Part shown: in pieces, positions 16,696 to 25,538 of the stretch
Layout of the letters: every line of letters begins with the position of its first letter
Position numbering within the stretch: position 1 is the stretch's first letter
NCBI GenBank assembly: GCA_041393015.1
Contig: JAWKKV010000008.1
Location: 124,001-188,000, forward strand
Reading direction: 5' to 3'
From: JAGQYH01 sp041393015
Lineage (GTDB): Bacteria > Bacteroidota > Bacteroidia > Chitinophagales > JADIYW01
Length of the DNA: 64,000 bases
The notes under the pieces: generated by a model
The model's input: only the letters and a program-made list of their open reading frames with translations
Told to the model about the DNA's origin: nothing
Database searches by the model: none
Program-made: the position numbers and the translations under genes

Positions 16696-16833
16696 TTAAG
16701 CAAAGTAAATATAAATGGCTAAAACAATAATAGTAATAATTACACTGACGACTTTCACATGTTTCCAAGGTGTAATTTCTACTTCATTGGTGTAAGTTAA
16801 TTCAAATGCCACTTTATGAGGTTTTAACTGACC
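16696..16833 (-). pseudogene. Displaced C-terminal tail of the Na+/sugar symporter (out of frame)
   Basis: Translating this stretch in the frame one base off from the symporter gives 45 residues, starting GQLKPHKVAF, passing NEVEITPWKH, and ending in a hydrophobic helix VIITIIVLAIYIYFA followed by TAA. This is what the end of SGLT-type symporters looks like: a charged loop with ITPWK and then a last transmembrane helix. It directly follows the point where the main frame stops after only IIMLVS. One inserted base near 16833 would join the two into a 526-residue protein whose stop lies 2 bp before the galK GTG. Assembly error or a real mutation are both possible. Confidence 0.75.
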
Positions 16834-18275
16834 AGCATAATAATTACATTCAACACAAATAAAATAGCCATTACATGTAAGAAATGAGGATAGCCTTCTG
16901 CTCCAAAAACAAACGGTTTTAAAATGAATTGACTGATGCTGTATAGAATTACACCTGAAATGATAGCTATCTTAGCGGCTATCGCCGGAACAAATTTGGT
17001 TAGATAACCTACTACAATTATAGTTAAAATAGGAATGCTGTAACAGCCGTTTACTTCTTGCAAATATCCAAACAAGCCATCCGGTGCTTTGGCAATCAAT
17101 GGTGCGATACACATGGCTAAAACAGCTAAAAATGCACCAAAAATTTTACCTGATGTTACAACTTGTCTTTCTGTAGCGTCTTTATTGATATGGGCTTTGT
17201 AAATGTCTAATCCAAATAAAGTTACCGAACTATTTAAAGCCGAATTGAAAGAACTTAATATTGCGCCGAAGAGCACAGCAGCAAAGAAACCCACCAAATA
17301 AGCGGGTAATACTTTACTCACCAACATAGGGTAAGCTTGATCTGGGTTAGTGATATTGCCTTCAAAAATATGGAAGGCAATAACGCCTGGCAATACGACA
17401 ATTAATGGGCCTAAAATTTTAATAAACGCAGCGAATATTAATCCTTTTTGACCTTCTTTTAGATTTTTTGCTCCTAATGCTCTTTGAATAATCGCTTGGT
17501 TGGTGCCCCAATAGAAAAGTTGTACCAACATCATCCCTGTAAAAATAGTACCAAATGGAACAGATGCATTTTTGTCGCCTAAGGAATTAAACTTTTCAGG
17601 ATGCGTTTGCATTATTTCAGTCAATCCACCTAACAAATTACCATCTCCAACGGCCATTAATCCAAAAATTGGAATCAGCATACCACCAATTAAAAGTCCA
17701 ACGGCATTAATGGTATCAGAAACGGCCACTGCTTTTAATCCACCAAAAATAGCATAGATAGATCCAATGATGCCAATGCCCCAAACGGTAATCCAAAGTG
17801 CTTGTGTTTCAGAAATTCCTAATTTTTGAGGAACGTCAAACATGGCATTGATGGCTAACGCGCCGGAATATAAAACAATAGGTAAAAGCACTACAACATA
17901 TCCACTCAAGAATAAGCCTGAAGTGATGGTTTTCGTGACTTTATCATATCTTTTTTCTAAAAATTGTGGAACAGTGGTGATGCCACCTTTTAGATATCTT
18001 GGCAGTAAAACTAATGCTGTCACTACCATAGCTAAAGCAGCTAAAGTTTCCCAAGCCATTACTAAAATACCTTCTTTAAAGGCCGCACCATTTAAACCTA
18101 CAATTTGTTCAGTAGATAAATTAGTTAAGAGGAGAGAACCGGCAATAACAACACCCGTTAAACTTCTTCCACCTAAAAAATATCCATCAGAAGTGTTTTC
18201 ATCCGTCTTTCGCGTTGCGAGATAGGAAATGATGGCCACTAGGAGCGTGAACGCCAAAAATGCTGCTATTTGCAT
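16824..18275 (-). CDS. SGLT-family sodium/sugar symporter (probable galactose importer), C-terminus frameshifted
   Basis: A 483-residue membrane protein of the solute:sodium symporter family (SSS). About 13 hydrophobic segments are visible. Typical SGLT motifs are DGYFLGGRSLTGVVIAGSLL and LSTEQIVGLNG at the N-terminus, YAIFGGLKAVAVSDTINA near residue 177, and FGAILSSFNSALNSS near residue 340. It is the first gene of the operon with galK and galT, so it most likely imports galactose with Na+. The frame ends early; the last helix is found in another frame (16696-16833). As written, the protein would lack its final transmembrane helix. Confidence 0.88.
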   Translation of the reverse strand: MQIAAFLAFTLLVAIISYLATRKTDENTSDGYFLGGRSLTGVVIAGSLLLTNLSTEQIVGLNGAAFKEGILVMAWETLAALAMVVTALVLLPRYLKGGITTVPQFLEKRYDKVTKTITSGLFLSGYVVVLLPIVLYSGALAINAMFDVPQKLGISETQALWITVWGIGIIGSIYAIFGGLKAVAVSDTINAVGLLIGGMLIPIFGLMAVGDGNLLGGLTEIMQTHPEKFNSLGDKNASVPFGTIFTGMMLVQLFYWGTNQAIIQRALGAKNLKEGQKGLIFAAFIKILGPLIVVLPGVIAFHIFEGNITNPDQAYPMLVSKVLPAYLVGFFAAVLFGAILSSFNSALNSSVTLFGLDIYKAHINKDATERQVVTSGKIFGAFLAVLAMCIAPLIAKAPDGLFGYLQEVNGCYSIPILTIIVVGYLTKFVPAIAAKIAIISGVILYSISQFILKPFVFGAEGYPHFLHVMAILFVLNVIIMLVS

Positions 18276-18365
18276 GGTTGATTTTTAAGTAAGCGAATTT
18301 TATAGATAGGTTGAAAGTAATAAAACTTATTTTTATCTAACAGATATAAATCCAACTCACTTAAT

Positions 18366-18401
18366 GCCTTCCAAGTTTTTATAATTTGGAGGGCTTTTTT
18401 T
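18366..18401 (+). terminator. Terminator-like hairpin in plus orientation, no upstream plus-strand gene
   Basis: GCCTTCCAA (18366-18374) pairs with TTGGAGGGC (18386-18394), with one G-T wobble, and is followed by seven T. The shape is that of a Rho-independent terminator read on the plus strand. Both flanking genes are on the minus strand, so its use is unclear. It could end an antisense or small RNA. Confidence 0.45.
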
Positions 18402-18448
18402 AATTTTTGACCGAGAAGTAGATATGTTTATTGACTCAAGCAATCGTT

Positions 18449-19222
18449 TCAATTACCTTTTTTATATGGAATTTGTTTTAAAATATGCTCAATAGCTTTA
18501 ATTCTTGCTTCGGTTTTTCTATTGGCTTCGATGATTACCCAAGGTGCAATTTTGGTATTGGTTTTTTCAAACATTTTCTTCTTGTAATGGGTATAATCAT
18601 GCCATAACTCTTGTGCCTTTTTATCTACCGGACTTAATTTCCATTTTTTTAGAGGCTCATTTTTAATTTCATTAAATCGATCTGCTTGCTCTTCTTTTGT
18701 AATTGAAAAGTAAAACTTGATTAGATAAGTATCTGATGCGATAATCATCTTTTCGAAGTCATTCACATGATCCATGAAGGTATGATATTGTTCTTTTGTG
18801 CAGAATTTGTTGACGGGTTCCACTACCGCTCTATTGTACCAACTTCTATCGAAAAATACAATCTCACCAGGTTTGGGTAACTTCATTACATACCGTTGAA
18901 AATACCATTGACCTTCTTCTTCTGAAGTGGGTTTTGGCAATGCTACAATTCTGTAATGACGCGGATTGATATGGGCTGTAATTCTTCGAATAGCGCCGCC
19001 TTTCCCGGCAGCATCTCTTCCTTCAAAAAGAATCACAACTTTTTTATTATTGTCAATTACCCAAGTTTGCAACTTAATTAATTCTGCTTGATAGGCTCTC
19101 AGCTTTACCTCATATTTTGTTAATCTTAAGGCCTTATGGGTATCTATATGTTTTTGAGAGAACAATAGTCTTAAACCAATTTTGGAGTTCAATAACTCAA
19201 CATCTTTTTGTGATAACTTCAT
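18449..19222 (-). CDS. ppk2: PPK2-family polyphosphate kinase (intact copy)
   Basis: A 257-residue polyphosphate:nucleotide phosphotransferase. It shows Walker A FEGRDAAGKGGAIRR near residue 64, the lid-region arginines, GQWYFQRYVMKLP, Walker B FFDRSWYNRAVVEPV near residue 122, and KKWKLSPVDKKAQELWHDY. The length is in the usual range for single-domain PPK2 (230-300). PPK2 enzymes use polyphosphate to phosphorylate NDPs or NMPs, or run in reverse; the subclass cannot be told by eye. A paralogue lies 11 bp upstream, split into two frames, so the two are probably co-transcribed. Confidence 0.9.
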   Translation of the reverse strand: MKLSQKDVELLNSKIGLRLLFSQKHIDTHKALRLTKYEVKLRAYQAELIKLQTWVIDNNKKVVILFEGRDAAGKGGAIRRITAHINPRHYRIVALPKPTSEEEGQWYFQRYVMKLPKPGEIVFFDRSWYNRAVVEPVNKFCTKEQYHTFMDHVNDFEKMIIASDTYLIKFYFSITKEEQADRFNEIKNEPLKKWKLSPVDKKAQELWHDYTHYKKKMFEKTNTKIAPWVIIEANRKTEARIKAIEHILKQIPYKKGN

Positions 19223-19233
19223 AGAATTTGTTT

Positions 19234-19524
19234 TTAAAGGTCTATTTGTTCAAGTGATCTGTAATATCTAAAAACTATATTGGGGTCGGGGAGCACCGAA
19301 ACCGAAGCGTTTTGCTTTCCGGGATATTCGAATTTAGAAAGCAAATAACGTATGCTTTCCAATCTTGCAGTTTGCTTGTCATTGCCTTTTACAATTAGCC
19401 AAGGACTAAAGGTGTTATGTGTTTTGGCAAACATCTGCTCTTTGTAGTAAGTATATTTATCCCACAGTTCTTGTCCTTTCATATCCACCGGACTGAATTT
19501 CCATATTTTTAACGGGTTTTCCAT
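19234..19524 (-). CDS. PPK2-family kinase, C-terminal fragment of split copy
   Basis: A 96-residue frame that begins MENPLKIWKFSPVDMKGQELW and matches the C-terminal third of the PPK2 at 18449-19222 (KNEPLKKWKLSPVDKKAQELW). It continues the fold of the upstream fragment 19527-20084 after a single-base frame break in a run of seven A (positions 19540-19546). With eight A the two read through as KEQQKKRFDVRMENPL. On its own it lacks the ATP-binding part and could not be a kinase. See the fragment at 19527-20084. Confidence 0.8.
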   Translation of the reverse strand: MENPLKIWKFSPVDMKGQELWDKYTYYKEQMFAKTHNTFSPWLIVKGNDKQTARLESIRYLLSKFEYPGKQNASVSVLPDPNIVFRYYRSLEQIDL

Positions 19525-19526
19525 CC

Positions 19527-20084
19527 TTACGTCGAAACGTTTTTTTGCTGTTCTTTAGAAATGGAGAACCAAAATTTTATCAGAATGACACCATCTTCGT
19601 ACAACATGTGTTCGAAGGCGGGTACTTGAATCATAAATTGAGCATATTCATTTTTGTTGCAAAAGCCCATAACCGGCTCAACAACGGCTCTGTTGTACCA
19701 ACTTCTATCGAAGAAAACAATTTCTCCTGGATCGGGAAGTTCTTTAATGTACCTTCTAAAATACCATTGCCCGCGTTCAACTTCAGTTGGTTTAGTTAAG
19801 GCAACAACTCTTGAAGATCGAGGATTGAGATGCTCCATAAATCGCTTAATGGCTCCTCCTTTACCGGCAGCATCTCTACCTTCAAAAATGATGGCCACAC
19901 GCATTTTTTGCTTAGCGACCCATTGTTGTAAATTCACCAACTCCGATTGTAACAGTTTTAACTCATGGGCATATTGGATGTGGCGAAGTTGTTTGCTAAT
20001 ATTTATTTCTTTTTCAATAGCAATATCACGAAGATCTGAACGGGTTTTTATTTTTTTAAAATCTTCAGCTGTGAACATATTCAT
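19527..20084 (-). CDS. PPK2-family kinase, N-terminal fragment of split copy
   Basis: A 185-residue frame holding the N-terminal two-thirds of a second PPK2: Walker A FEGRDAAGKGGAIKR, MEHLNPRSSRVVALTKPT, GQWYFRRYIKELPDPGE and FFDRSWYNRAVVEPVMG. It stops at a TAA right after KEQQKNVST, where the paralogue continues with KEEQADRFNEI. The break is in an A7 run. The local sequence in frame is A-AAA-AAC, a classical -1 slippery heptamer, and a -1 shift there would restore exactly the expected reading. A sequencing or assembly miscall of the homopolymer is the simpler explanation. Start at ATG 20084. Confidence 0.82.
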   Translation of the reverse strand: MNMFTAEDFKKIKTRSDLRDIAIEKEINISKQLRHIQYAHELKLLQSELVNLQQWVAKQKMRVAIIFEGRDAAGKGGAIKRFMEHLNPRSSRVVALTKPTEVERGQWYFRRYIKELPDPGEIVFFDRSWYNRAVVEPVMGFCNKNEYAQFMIQVPAFEHMLYEDGVILIKFWFSISKEQQKNVST

Positions 20085-20272
20085 TTACTTTTAAAATTAA
20101 TTTTGGGAAAAGAAGCGCTGCTAGACGCCTTTTATGCAAGCATTAACGCTCGCAAAATTTGTAGCGATAGTACTCAAATCTCAGTGTTTAAAATTAACAG
20201 CCTACAGCTTATATTGACTTGATGAAAATCGTATTGATTTATGATTAATGTCAGCAGTAGAATGTAGCATGA

Positions 20273-21145
20273 TTAAGCTGCTGAACTAGAAGTCGATTTT
20301 TTGTTTACCTGATAGCGCTCATATTGCTCAAAATAATCTTGGGCATAATGATCGTTTTTCATGTTAGAAGGATGAAAATCTTTCTTGAAATAGGCAAAAA
20401 TATTCAGGGCTAATTTTTGAGCCATGGGAGAACCTAAGCTTTCAACAAAATCAACAAATTCGGTTGGCCAATCGAGCACATCACTTTCTTTATCGGTAGA
20501 AACGAAATACAATTGCCCCAAAATGGCATAAGAGAATAATAAAATAGTAGATACCGTAAAGCCTGCGTTTTTAATCAATTCATTTGAACTAATATGTTTT
20601 AAAAGATCATAAGCCACTGATTTATGTTCTATTTCTTCTGCTGCATGCCAGAAAAAGAGATGTCGCATTTCTTCCGGCATATGCTTGAATTCATCTTCAT
20701 TTTCAAAAGCTAATTCTGCTAAAAGTGCGGTGTAGTGTTCTAATCCCGCAGTCATGGACAAACAAAATAAACTGCCTTTTTCCTCACCTAAAACTTTATA
20801 AATCAAGGCTTCAACTCCTTCAAATGCTGTTTTGTCAACAAAATTGGCGAAAGGAGCTACTTTGAAGCCTTGTTGCTCTAAATATTGCCAAAAATCGTTG
20901 TGAGCAACAGCATGCATGCCTTCTTGACCCATAAAAGCTTTTACCTCTTTTTTTAGCTGCGTATCTGTTATTTTAGGTAGAAATTTTCTACAACTTCTAA
21001 TAAAAAACTTCTCTCCTTCAGGAAAGATAATATGCAAACTATTGGCTAAATGAGTTGAAAAAGCGTTCCCTTTAAAATAGTGGCGAACTAACTTTTTCTG
21101 AAGATCAAATGTTGGTTTACGTACTTTCAAGCTAGTTAATTTCAA
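20273..21145 (-). CDS. Predicted metal-dependent hydrolase (PF10118-like, diiron-type helical protein)
   Basis: A 290-residue helical protein of the COG3687/PF10118 group. Carboxylate and histidine motifs at regular spacing suggest a dimetal site: FMGQEGMHAVAHNDFW near residue 92, GLEHYTALLAELAFENE near 160, and FWHAAEEIEHKSVAYDL near 190. A hydrophobic stretch near 205-225 may touch the membrane. Family members are called predicted metal-dependent hydrolases, but their ferritin-like Glu/His pattern also fits an oxygenase. The start is a TTG at 21145 (no nearby ATG). The surroundings do not fix its role. Confidence 0.75.
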   Translation of the reverse strand: MKLTSLKVRKPTFDLQKKLVRHYFKGNAFSTHLANSLHIIFPEGEKFFIRSCRKFLPKITDTQLKKEVKAFMGQEGMHAVAHNDFWQYLEQQGFKVAPFANFVDKTAFEGVEALIYKVLGEEKGSLFCLSMTAGLEHYTALLAELAFENEDEFKHMPEEMRHLFFWHAAEEIEHKSVAYDLLKHISSNELIKNAGFTVSTILLFSYAILGQLYFVSTDKESDVLDWPTEFVDFVESLGSPMAQKLALNIFAYFKKDFHPSNMKNDHYAQDYFEQYERYQVNKKSTSSSAA

Positions 21146-21188
21146 TTCTTAAATTATAAAATTTATATCTAACAAGATAATTTATATT

Positions 21189-24100
21189 TTAATTAGAAAC
21201 TTTTACAATTGGAATGGTAAAACGTTTAGATTGATCACCAATGACTTCAATAAAATAATTACCGGTAGGATAATCGCTAAAATCTAAAATCATTTCATTA
21301 CCGATACTTCCATCAACTCCAAAATAATTGTCAACCAATTCACCTTCTGCATTATATATTTTAAGGCTGTTTACGGAGTAGTCTTTCTTATATTTTATAG
21401 TGAAAATATCTGTTACCGGATTCGGGAAATAATAGAAGTTATTAGCAAATTCATTTTGAATAGAAGTTGCTGTAGATGCTGTAAAAAATGTGTCAGTTTT
21501 AGAATAAATACTTGTATCACTACAAAGGCTGGCTACTTGCCAAATGTAATTACTGCCTGCTTCTAAATTGAATATTTCAATAGTTGTATTTTGTAAAGTG
21601 ATTTCTGTCCATTCCGTATCTTCTTCTTTTCTAAATTGAAGCAGATATTGCTCGGTTCCTTCTGTGCCTCTCCAATTTAAGGTGGCAGAACTGTCGGTTA
21701 AAGTACTTACATAAACGGTATCTGCTGCTCCGCAATAACTAATCTCTCTACCTCTTAAAGGCAATATAATCTGCGATGGATATTCTGGGGTGAAATAAAT
21801 TGAGTTATTCGCTTTTCTAGCGCTGTATTCTGTTCCTTGGAAAGTATAGGTTTTGTTTTGTCCAGGCTCTCTTCTAAAATATTCATCATCTTCTAATGGT
21901 ATATTTGGATTTGATTGATAACGCGGATAATTAGAGCTACTAATCAATATTTTTAGTCGATGATCTTTGCCAAAAGTGTAGGCCGTTGGTAAGAAGTTGA
22001 AAAGATATTCATATACTTTTCCTGCTTCAATATTACTGAAAGGAGCATCATCATTTTCACTGCCCATGGCAATGCTTCTAACATACTCTCTTGCTCTTGC
22101 ATTTACATTTCCTTCTGTGATAAAATATTCTCCTCCATAAGGATAAACATCTACCAAGCGAATAATAAAATCAGTATCCGTTGGATCGCCTTCTGAGGCA
22201 TTTTCAGGAAGGGAAGAGGCATAAATTTTAGCTTGCAAGGAACCGATTATTTGAACTGTATCTTCAAAAGGTTCGGTCATAAAGCTGATTACGCCATCTC
22301 TATTCATGGTCAATGAATCATACAATTCAAACGATAAATCCATTGGTCCCATACTTTGACGATTGTCAGGTGTTTTTATCTCTAAATTATTGCCACCAAT
22401 AGTTTTCACCGGATTATCTGGATCATGCAAATAAGTCGCTTTTTCTTCTTCCTCATCTGGTGCAGAAATAGTTAATGAACCCGATTGATGCATATAAAGT
22501 GTATTGTAATTGATGCCTTCAACTATCGGAAAAGTATCTGACGCAATCCAATAATTTCCAACATTTGCATTTTCAGGCACACTATCATTTACAGGACCAA
22601 CTACATAAAACCTAACATCTGGAATTTCAGTAAAATCACGGAAGAGTGGAAACTCACTGAATGACTCAGTAATACCACCAAAAACATCGGTAATAAAATC
22701 CGGCAATGGTGGAATATTGAGTGTAATAGTTGAGCCTATAGGTAAATAGTTATTGTTTACTTTTAAATAAAGTCTTGCGGGAAAGAAATTTAAAGGTGCT
22801 TCTCCACCTAAGAAATTGATGAGATCGGCATGTGTAGTTACATAATCTTGTGATGGAATTTGAATATAAAAATTGCCTAAAAACTGCTGATATCTAGAAT
22901 TTTTTGGGAATCGAATTTGTGGGGTGCCAATATTTTTATATTGATTGAAATTAGCAGAGGTTCGAATAAAGGAGAATAATTCACTTTTCAAAAGGTCTTC
23001 TAAATTCAAATTTAAAAGAGATTCAATAATAGCATCTTCACCATCTTCAATATTTCCGGTTACACCTAAAACGTCTCCTACATTTGGAGGAAAAGACAAG
23101 TCTCCGGCTTTTTGCACTGCAGGGTAATAGTGCTGCCATGGACCAATGATCAATTTTTGTTTTTTGTAATTCTCACTAGCTGGATCAAGTGCTTGTCTTG
23201 TGTTTTGCCACATTTGAATTTGACCATTTAAGAAAATATCCCACCATCCGGCAACATTATAAACCGGCATGTCGAAATTTTTGTATCGGCTGTAGGCGCC
23301 TGTTAAATCTCCATTTCCGTTTTCGTCTACATAAGCTCTCGAAGCATCAAAAGCAGTTCTAACTGGGTTGTTAGGATAGGCCGAAGCTATTCCATTGGCT
23401 TTTTCTACAGTAATTAGATCTAAAAACGCATTCATCGTTTCATTCAAAGTACTTAATCCAAAATCACTGTAAGTATGTTGGAAATTATACCAAGAATCGT
23501 CGGTTCCATTTACATCTTCTCTATAATTGTTGATTTGTCCTTCAATCCATCCACTAACTAAACCTTCTTTAAAAGAGCCATTTTCAAACAGTGTATTGTT
23601 ATAATGTTCTGAACTCGCAATAAGGTTTAAGAAGCCTTTTAAACCGGGTGCTGTAGGAATTGTTTTTTGGGTCATGGCCATTAGTAAGCCAGAATTAGAT
23701 AAGGCAGATGCCCCAAAATAAAATACTGAACCATTGCAAACTTTATCTTGAAAATCAATGATGCCATCATCATTAACATCGTAATCTCTCATTAAATCAT
23801 TTAGTACCCAATCTAAAGCATATTGTCCATCTTCATATTCAGAAGGATTGCCTTCGTAGCCATCAGGTAAAACTAAATCAGGTTTATAATCTGTATAAGG
23901 GGTTTTCGACCATCCATCAGTATATAAAGGCATCCATAAATCATTAGAACTATAAGAGCCTCTATTATCTTGAATAACTACTCCATATCCTAATACGGCA
24001 AATATATAACCCAATACGGCCATTTGATCTTTGCCGTAAGTGGTTCTGGTCATAATCACCGGAAGTTCGTATGGATTTGGATTCGGCATAGAATCTAAAG

Positions 24101-24359
24101 TGGGATAATAAATGTATTGAACTCCTTTTTGCATGAGCTCAACACTGCCGGAACCTACTCCGGGAATATCTATATCGATTACTAATGAATCAGATGTGAT
24201 AGGTAAAAATACATCAGTAGCTAACGAAGCACCATCGGGAGTAGTAACGAAATGAGTTTTTTTAGTAAAGAGATCTTCAATGTTATCTAATGTTCCGTTT
24301 TGAGCAAATAAGAAGGAACAGCTTATAATATAAAACAAGCCGGTAAAGATAGATTTCAT
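21189..24359 (-). CDS. Secreted S15/CocE-like peptidase or esterase with T9SS type A sorting domain
   Basis: A 1056-residue exported hydrolase. The signal peptide (1-19) ends in LFAQ. Residues about 30-430 are an alpha/beta hydrolase of the Xaa-Pro dipeptidyl peptidase (S15)/CocE-NonD group: PVIMTRTTYGKDQ, GYGVVIQDNRGSY, the nucleophile region VFYFGASALSNSG, GWWDIF and GPWQHYYP with the likely His. The FGAS Ser context is less canonical than GxSYxG. A PepX_C-type jelly roll follows (about 560-850), then one FN3 domain (about 870-960), then a C-terminal type A T9SS domain starting FYYFPNPVTD. It is expected at the cell surface or in the medium. Inferred role: nutrient acquisition from prolyl peptides or esters. 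Confidence 0.85.
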   Translation of the reverse strand: MKSIFTGLFYIISCSFLFAQNGTLDNIEDLFTKKTHFVTTPDGASLATDVFLPITSDSLVIDIDIPGVGSGSVELMQKGVQYIYYPTLDSMPNPNPYELPVIMTRTTYGKDQMAVLGYIFAVLGYGVVIQDNRGSYSSNDLWMPLYTDGWSKTPYTDYKPDLVLPDGYEGNPSEYEDGQYALDWVLNDLMRDYDVNDDGIIDFQDKVCNGSVFYFGASALSNSGLLMAMTQKTIPTAPGLKGFLNLIASSEHYNNTLFENGSFKEGLVSGWIEGQINNYREDVNGTDDSWYNFQHTYSDFGLSTLNETMNAFLDLITVEKANGIASAYPNNPVRTAFDASRAYVDENGNGDLTGAYSRYKNFDMPVYNVAGWWDIFLNGQIQMWQNTRQALDPASENYKKQKLIIGPWQHYYPAVQKAGDLSFPPNVGDVLGVTGNIEDGEDAIIESLLNLNLEDLLKSELFSFIRTSANFNQYKNIGTPQIRFPKNSRYQQFLGNFYIQIPSQDYVTTHADLINFLGGEAPLNFFPARLYLKVNNNYLPIGSTITLNIPPLPDFITDVFGGITESFSEFPLFRDFTEIPDVRFYVVGPVNDSVPENANVGNYWIASDTFPIVEGINYNTLYMHQSGSLTISAPDEEEEKATYLHDPDNPVKTIGGNNLEIKTPDNRQSMGPMDLSFELYDSLTMNRDGVISFMTEPFEDTVQIIGSLQAKIYASSLPENASEGDPTDTDFIIRLVDVYPYGGEYFITEGNVNARAREYVRSIAMGSENDDAPFSNIEAGKVYEYLFNFLPTAYTFGKDHRLKILISSSNYPRYQSNPNIPLEDDEYFRREPGQNKTYTFQGTEYSARKANNSIYFTPEYPSQIILPLRGREISYCGAADTVYVSTLTDSSATLNWRGTEGTEQYLLQFRKEEDTEWTEITLQNTTIEIFNLEAGSNYIWQVASLCSDTSIYSKTDTFFTASTATSIQNEFANNFYYFPNPVTDIFTIKYKKDYSVNSLKIYNAEGELVDNYFGVDGSIGNEMILDFSDYPTGNYFIEVIGDQSKRFTIPIVKVSN

Positions 24360-24513
24360 TTGTAAGTAGCGTTTTAAGTTTCAAAGTGAGCGATATTACA
24401 TAGGTGTAAATATCAATCACTAGTTAATTAAAAGCTTAAAATACAATTTTTGAAATAGTTTTTGACTTAAAACGCCGATAAGAAAAATATTTAATATGAT
24501 GTTTGTTGTTATA

Positions 24514-25383
24514 TCAATTAACAATTGGAATTAAGCCTCTAATGCCCATATCCACAACTTGCTCATCAAGCAATGGTTCGTATTTGCCATTACTATTATC
24601 ATCTTTCCATTCGAAACTTTTATTGGTTGAAAGCGACATGGTAATAACGATATCTTCCGTTTCATTTCCGCTAATCGTTAAACCGTTTTCAAAAGCTCCG
24701 GTAACTACACATGAGCCAGGCTCAATAGGCGAAGTATTAAATATTGGATTTGGAACTGTAGTGGCCCCCGGAGGCGCTTGAAACTCATTTATAGTGTATG
24801 GCGTTTCAACACCTACATAACCTTGTAGTTTATTGGCATTAACAGCCACTATTTCATCTTTTACTTTGTATTTACTAATGTAAGTATTATAGCCAATGAA
24901 GGAAGCAGCGGTAGCTCTAATATTTTCAAAATTTGTACCATTAACATTGGCATCTAAAAAGATATCGTAATTCTGATAAGCCAAAGAAACTCTCAACCAA
25001 TCATAATTTCCTGCCGGAATAGAAGACAATGGAATACTATAAAACACTTCACCTTCCGCTACCACAATTGATTTTGCAAAATCAATAGCTCTTGAGCCAC
25101 CTTGCGTAGTCTCTTCACTTTTATAAAGTACTTCCCCCAAACCTAATAGTGTTGTGCTATCTGGTGCTAATTCAATATAATGCGCACTAATGGTATTGAA
25201 CATTGGACTTTGTCCTGCATTTCCTGCTGGGATGGTAGATGGGCTTCCAAAACCGTCTAAGCGAACTTGTGTAGGGTCAAACATGAATTTGAAAACCAAT
25301 TGTGGCTCATCAGGTTCAATAAAAATCGACTCATTACAAGAAAATAAAGACATTGTGAATAGTAATAGCAGAAGATATTTCAT
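24514..25383 (-). CDS. Uncharacterised lipoprotein
   Basis: A 289-residue predicted lipoprotein with the lipobox LFSC at about residues 13-16 (MSLFSCNES). The mature part is beta-rich. It opens with LVFKFMFDPTQVRLDGFG and ends with DDNSNGKYEPLLDEQVVDMG, which has the look of a small Ca-binding DxNxDGxxE-like loop. A loose resemblance to MbnP-like proteins was considered but is not strong enough to name. It lies 154 bp upstream of the secreted S15-like hydrolase on the same strand, so co-transcription is possible. Function unknown. Confidence 0.65.
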   Translation of the reverse strand: MKYLLLLLFTMSLFSCNESIFIEPDEPQLVFKFMFDPTQVRLDGFGSPSTIPAGNAGQSPMFNTISAHYIELAPDSTTLLGLGEVLYKSEETTQGGSRAIDFAKSIVVAEGEVFYSIPLSSIPAGNYDWLRVSLAYQNYDIFLDANVNGTNFENIRATAASFIGYNTYISKYKVKDEIVAVNANKLQGYVGVETPYTINEFQAPPGATTVPNPIFNTSPIEPGSCVVTGAFENGLTISGNETEDIVITMSLSTNKSFEWKDDNSNGKYEPLLDEQVVDMGIRGLIPIVN

Positions 25384-25538
25384 GGTTGTTTATTTGTCAT
25401 AACTGTATTACGAAGATAAGTGAAGTTTTAGTATTCATAAATGATTTAATCATGAATCGGAATGGATATTCAAATATTGAGGAAAACCTCATCATAATAG
25501 TATTTTAAAATTTGCGTTCTTTGTGCAAAATCTAATGA

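Noticed and set aside
16694..16768. Upstream ATG extension of galK
   Set aside because: Would add 25 residues rich in Cys and Tyr that galactokinases lack and would overlap the symporter's displaced tail; the GTG at 16693 gives normal length.
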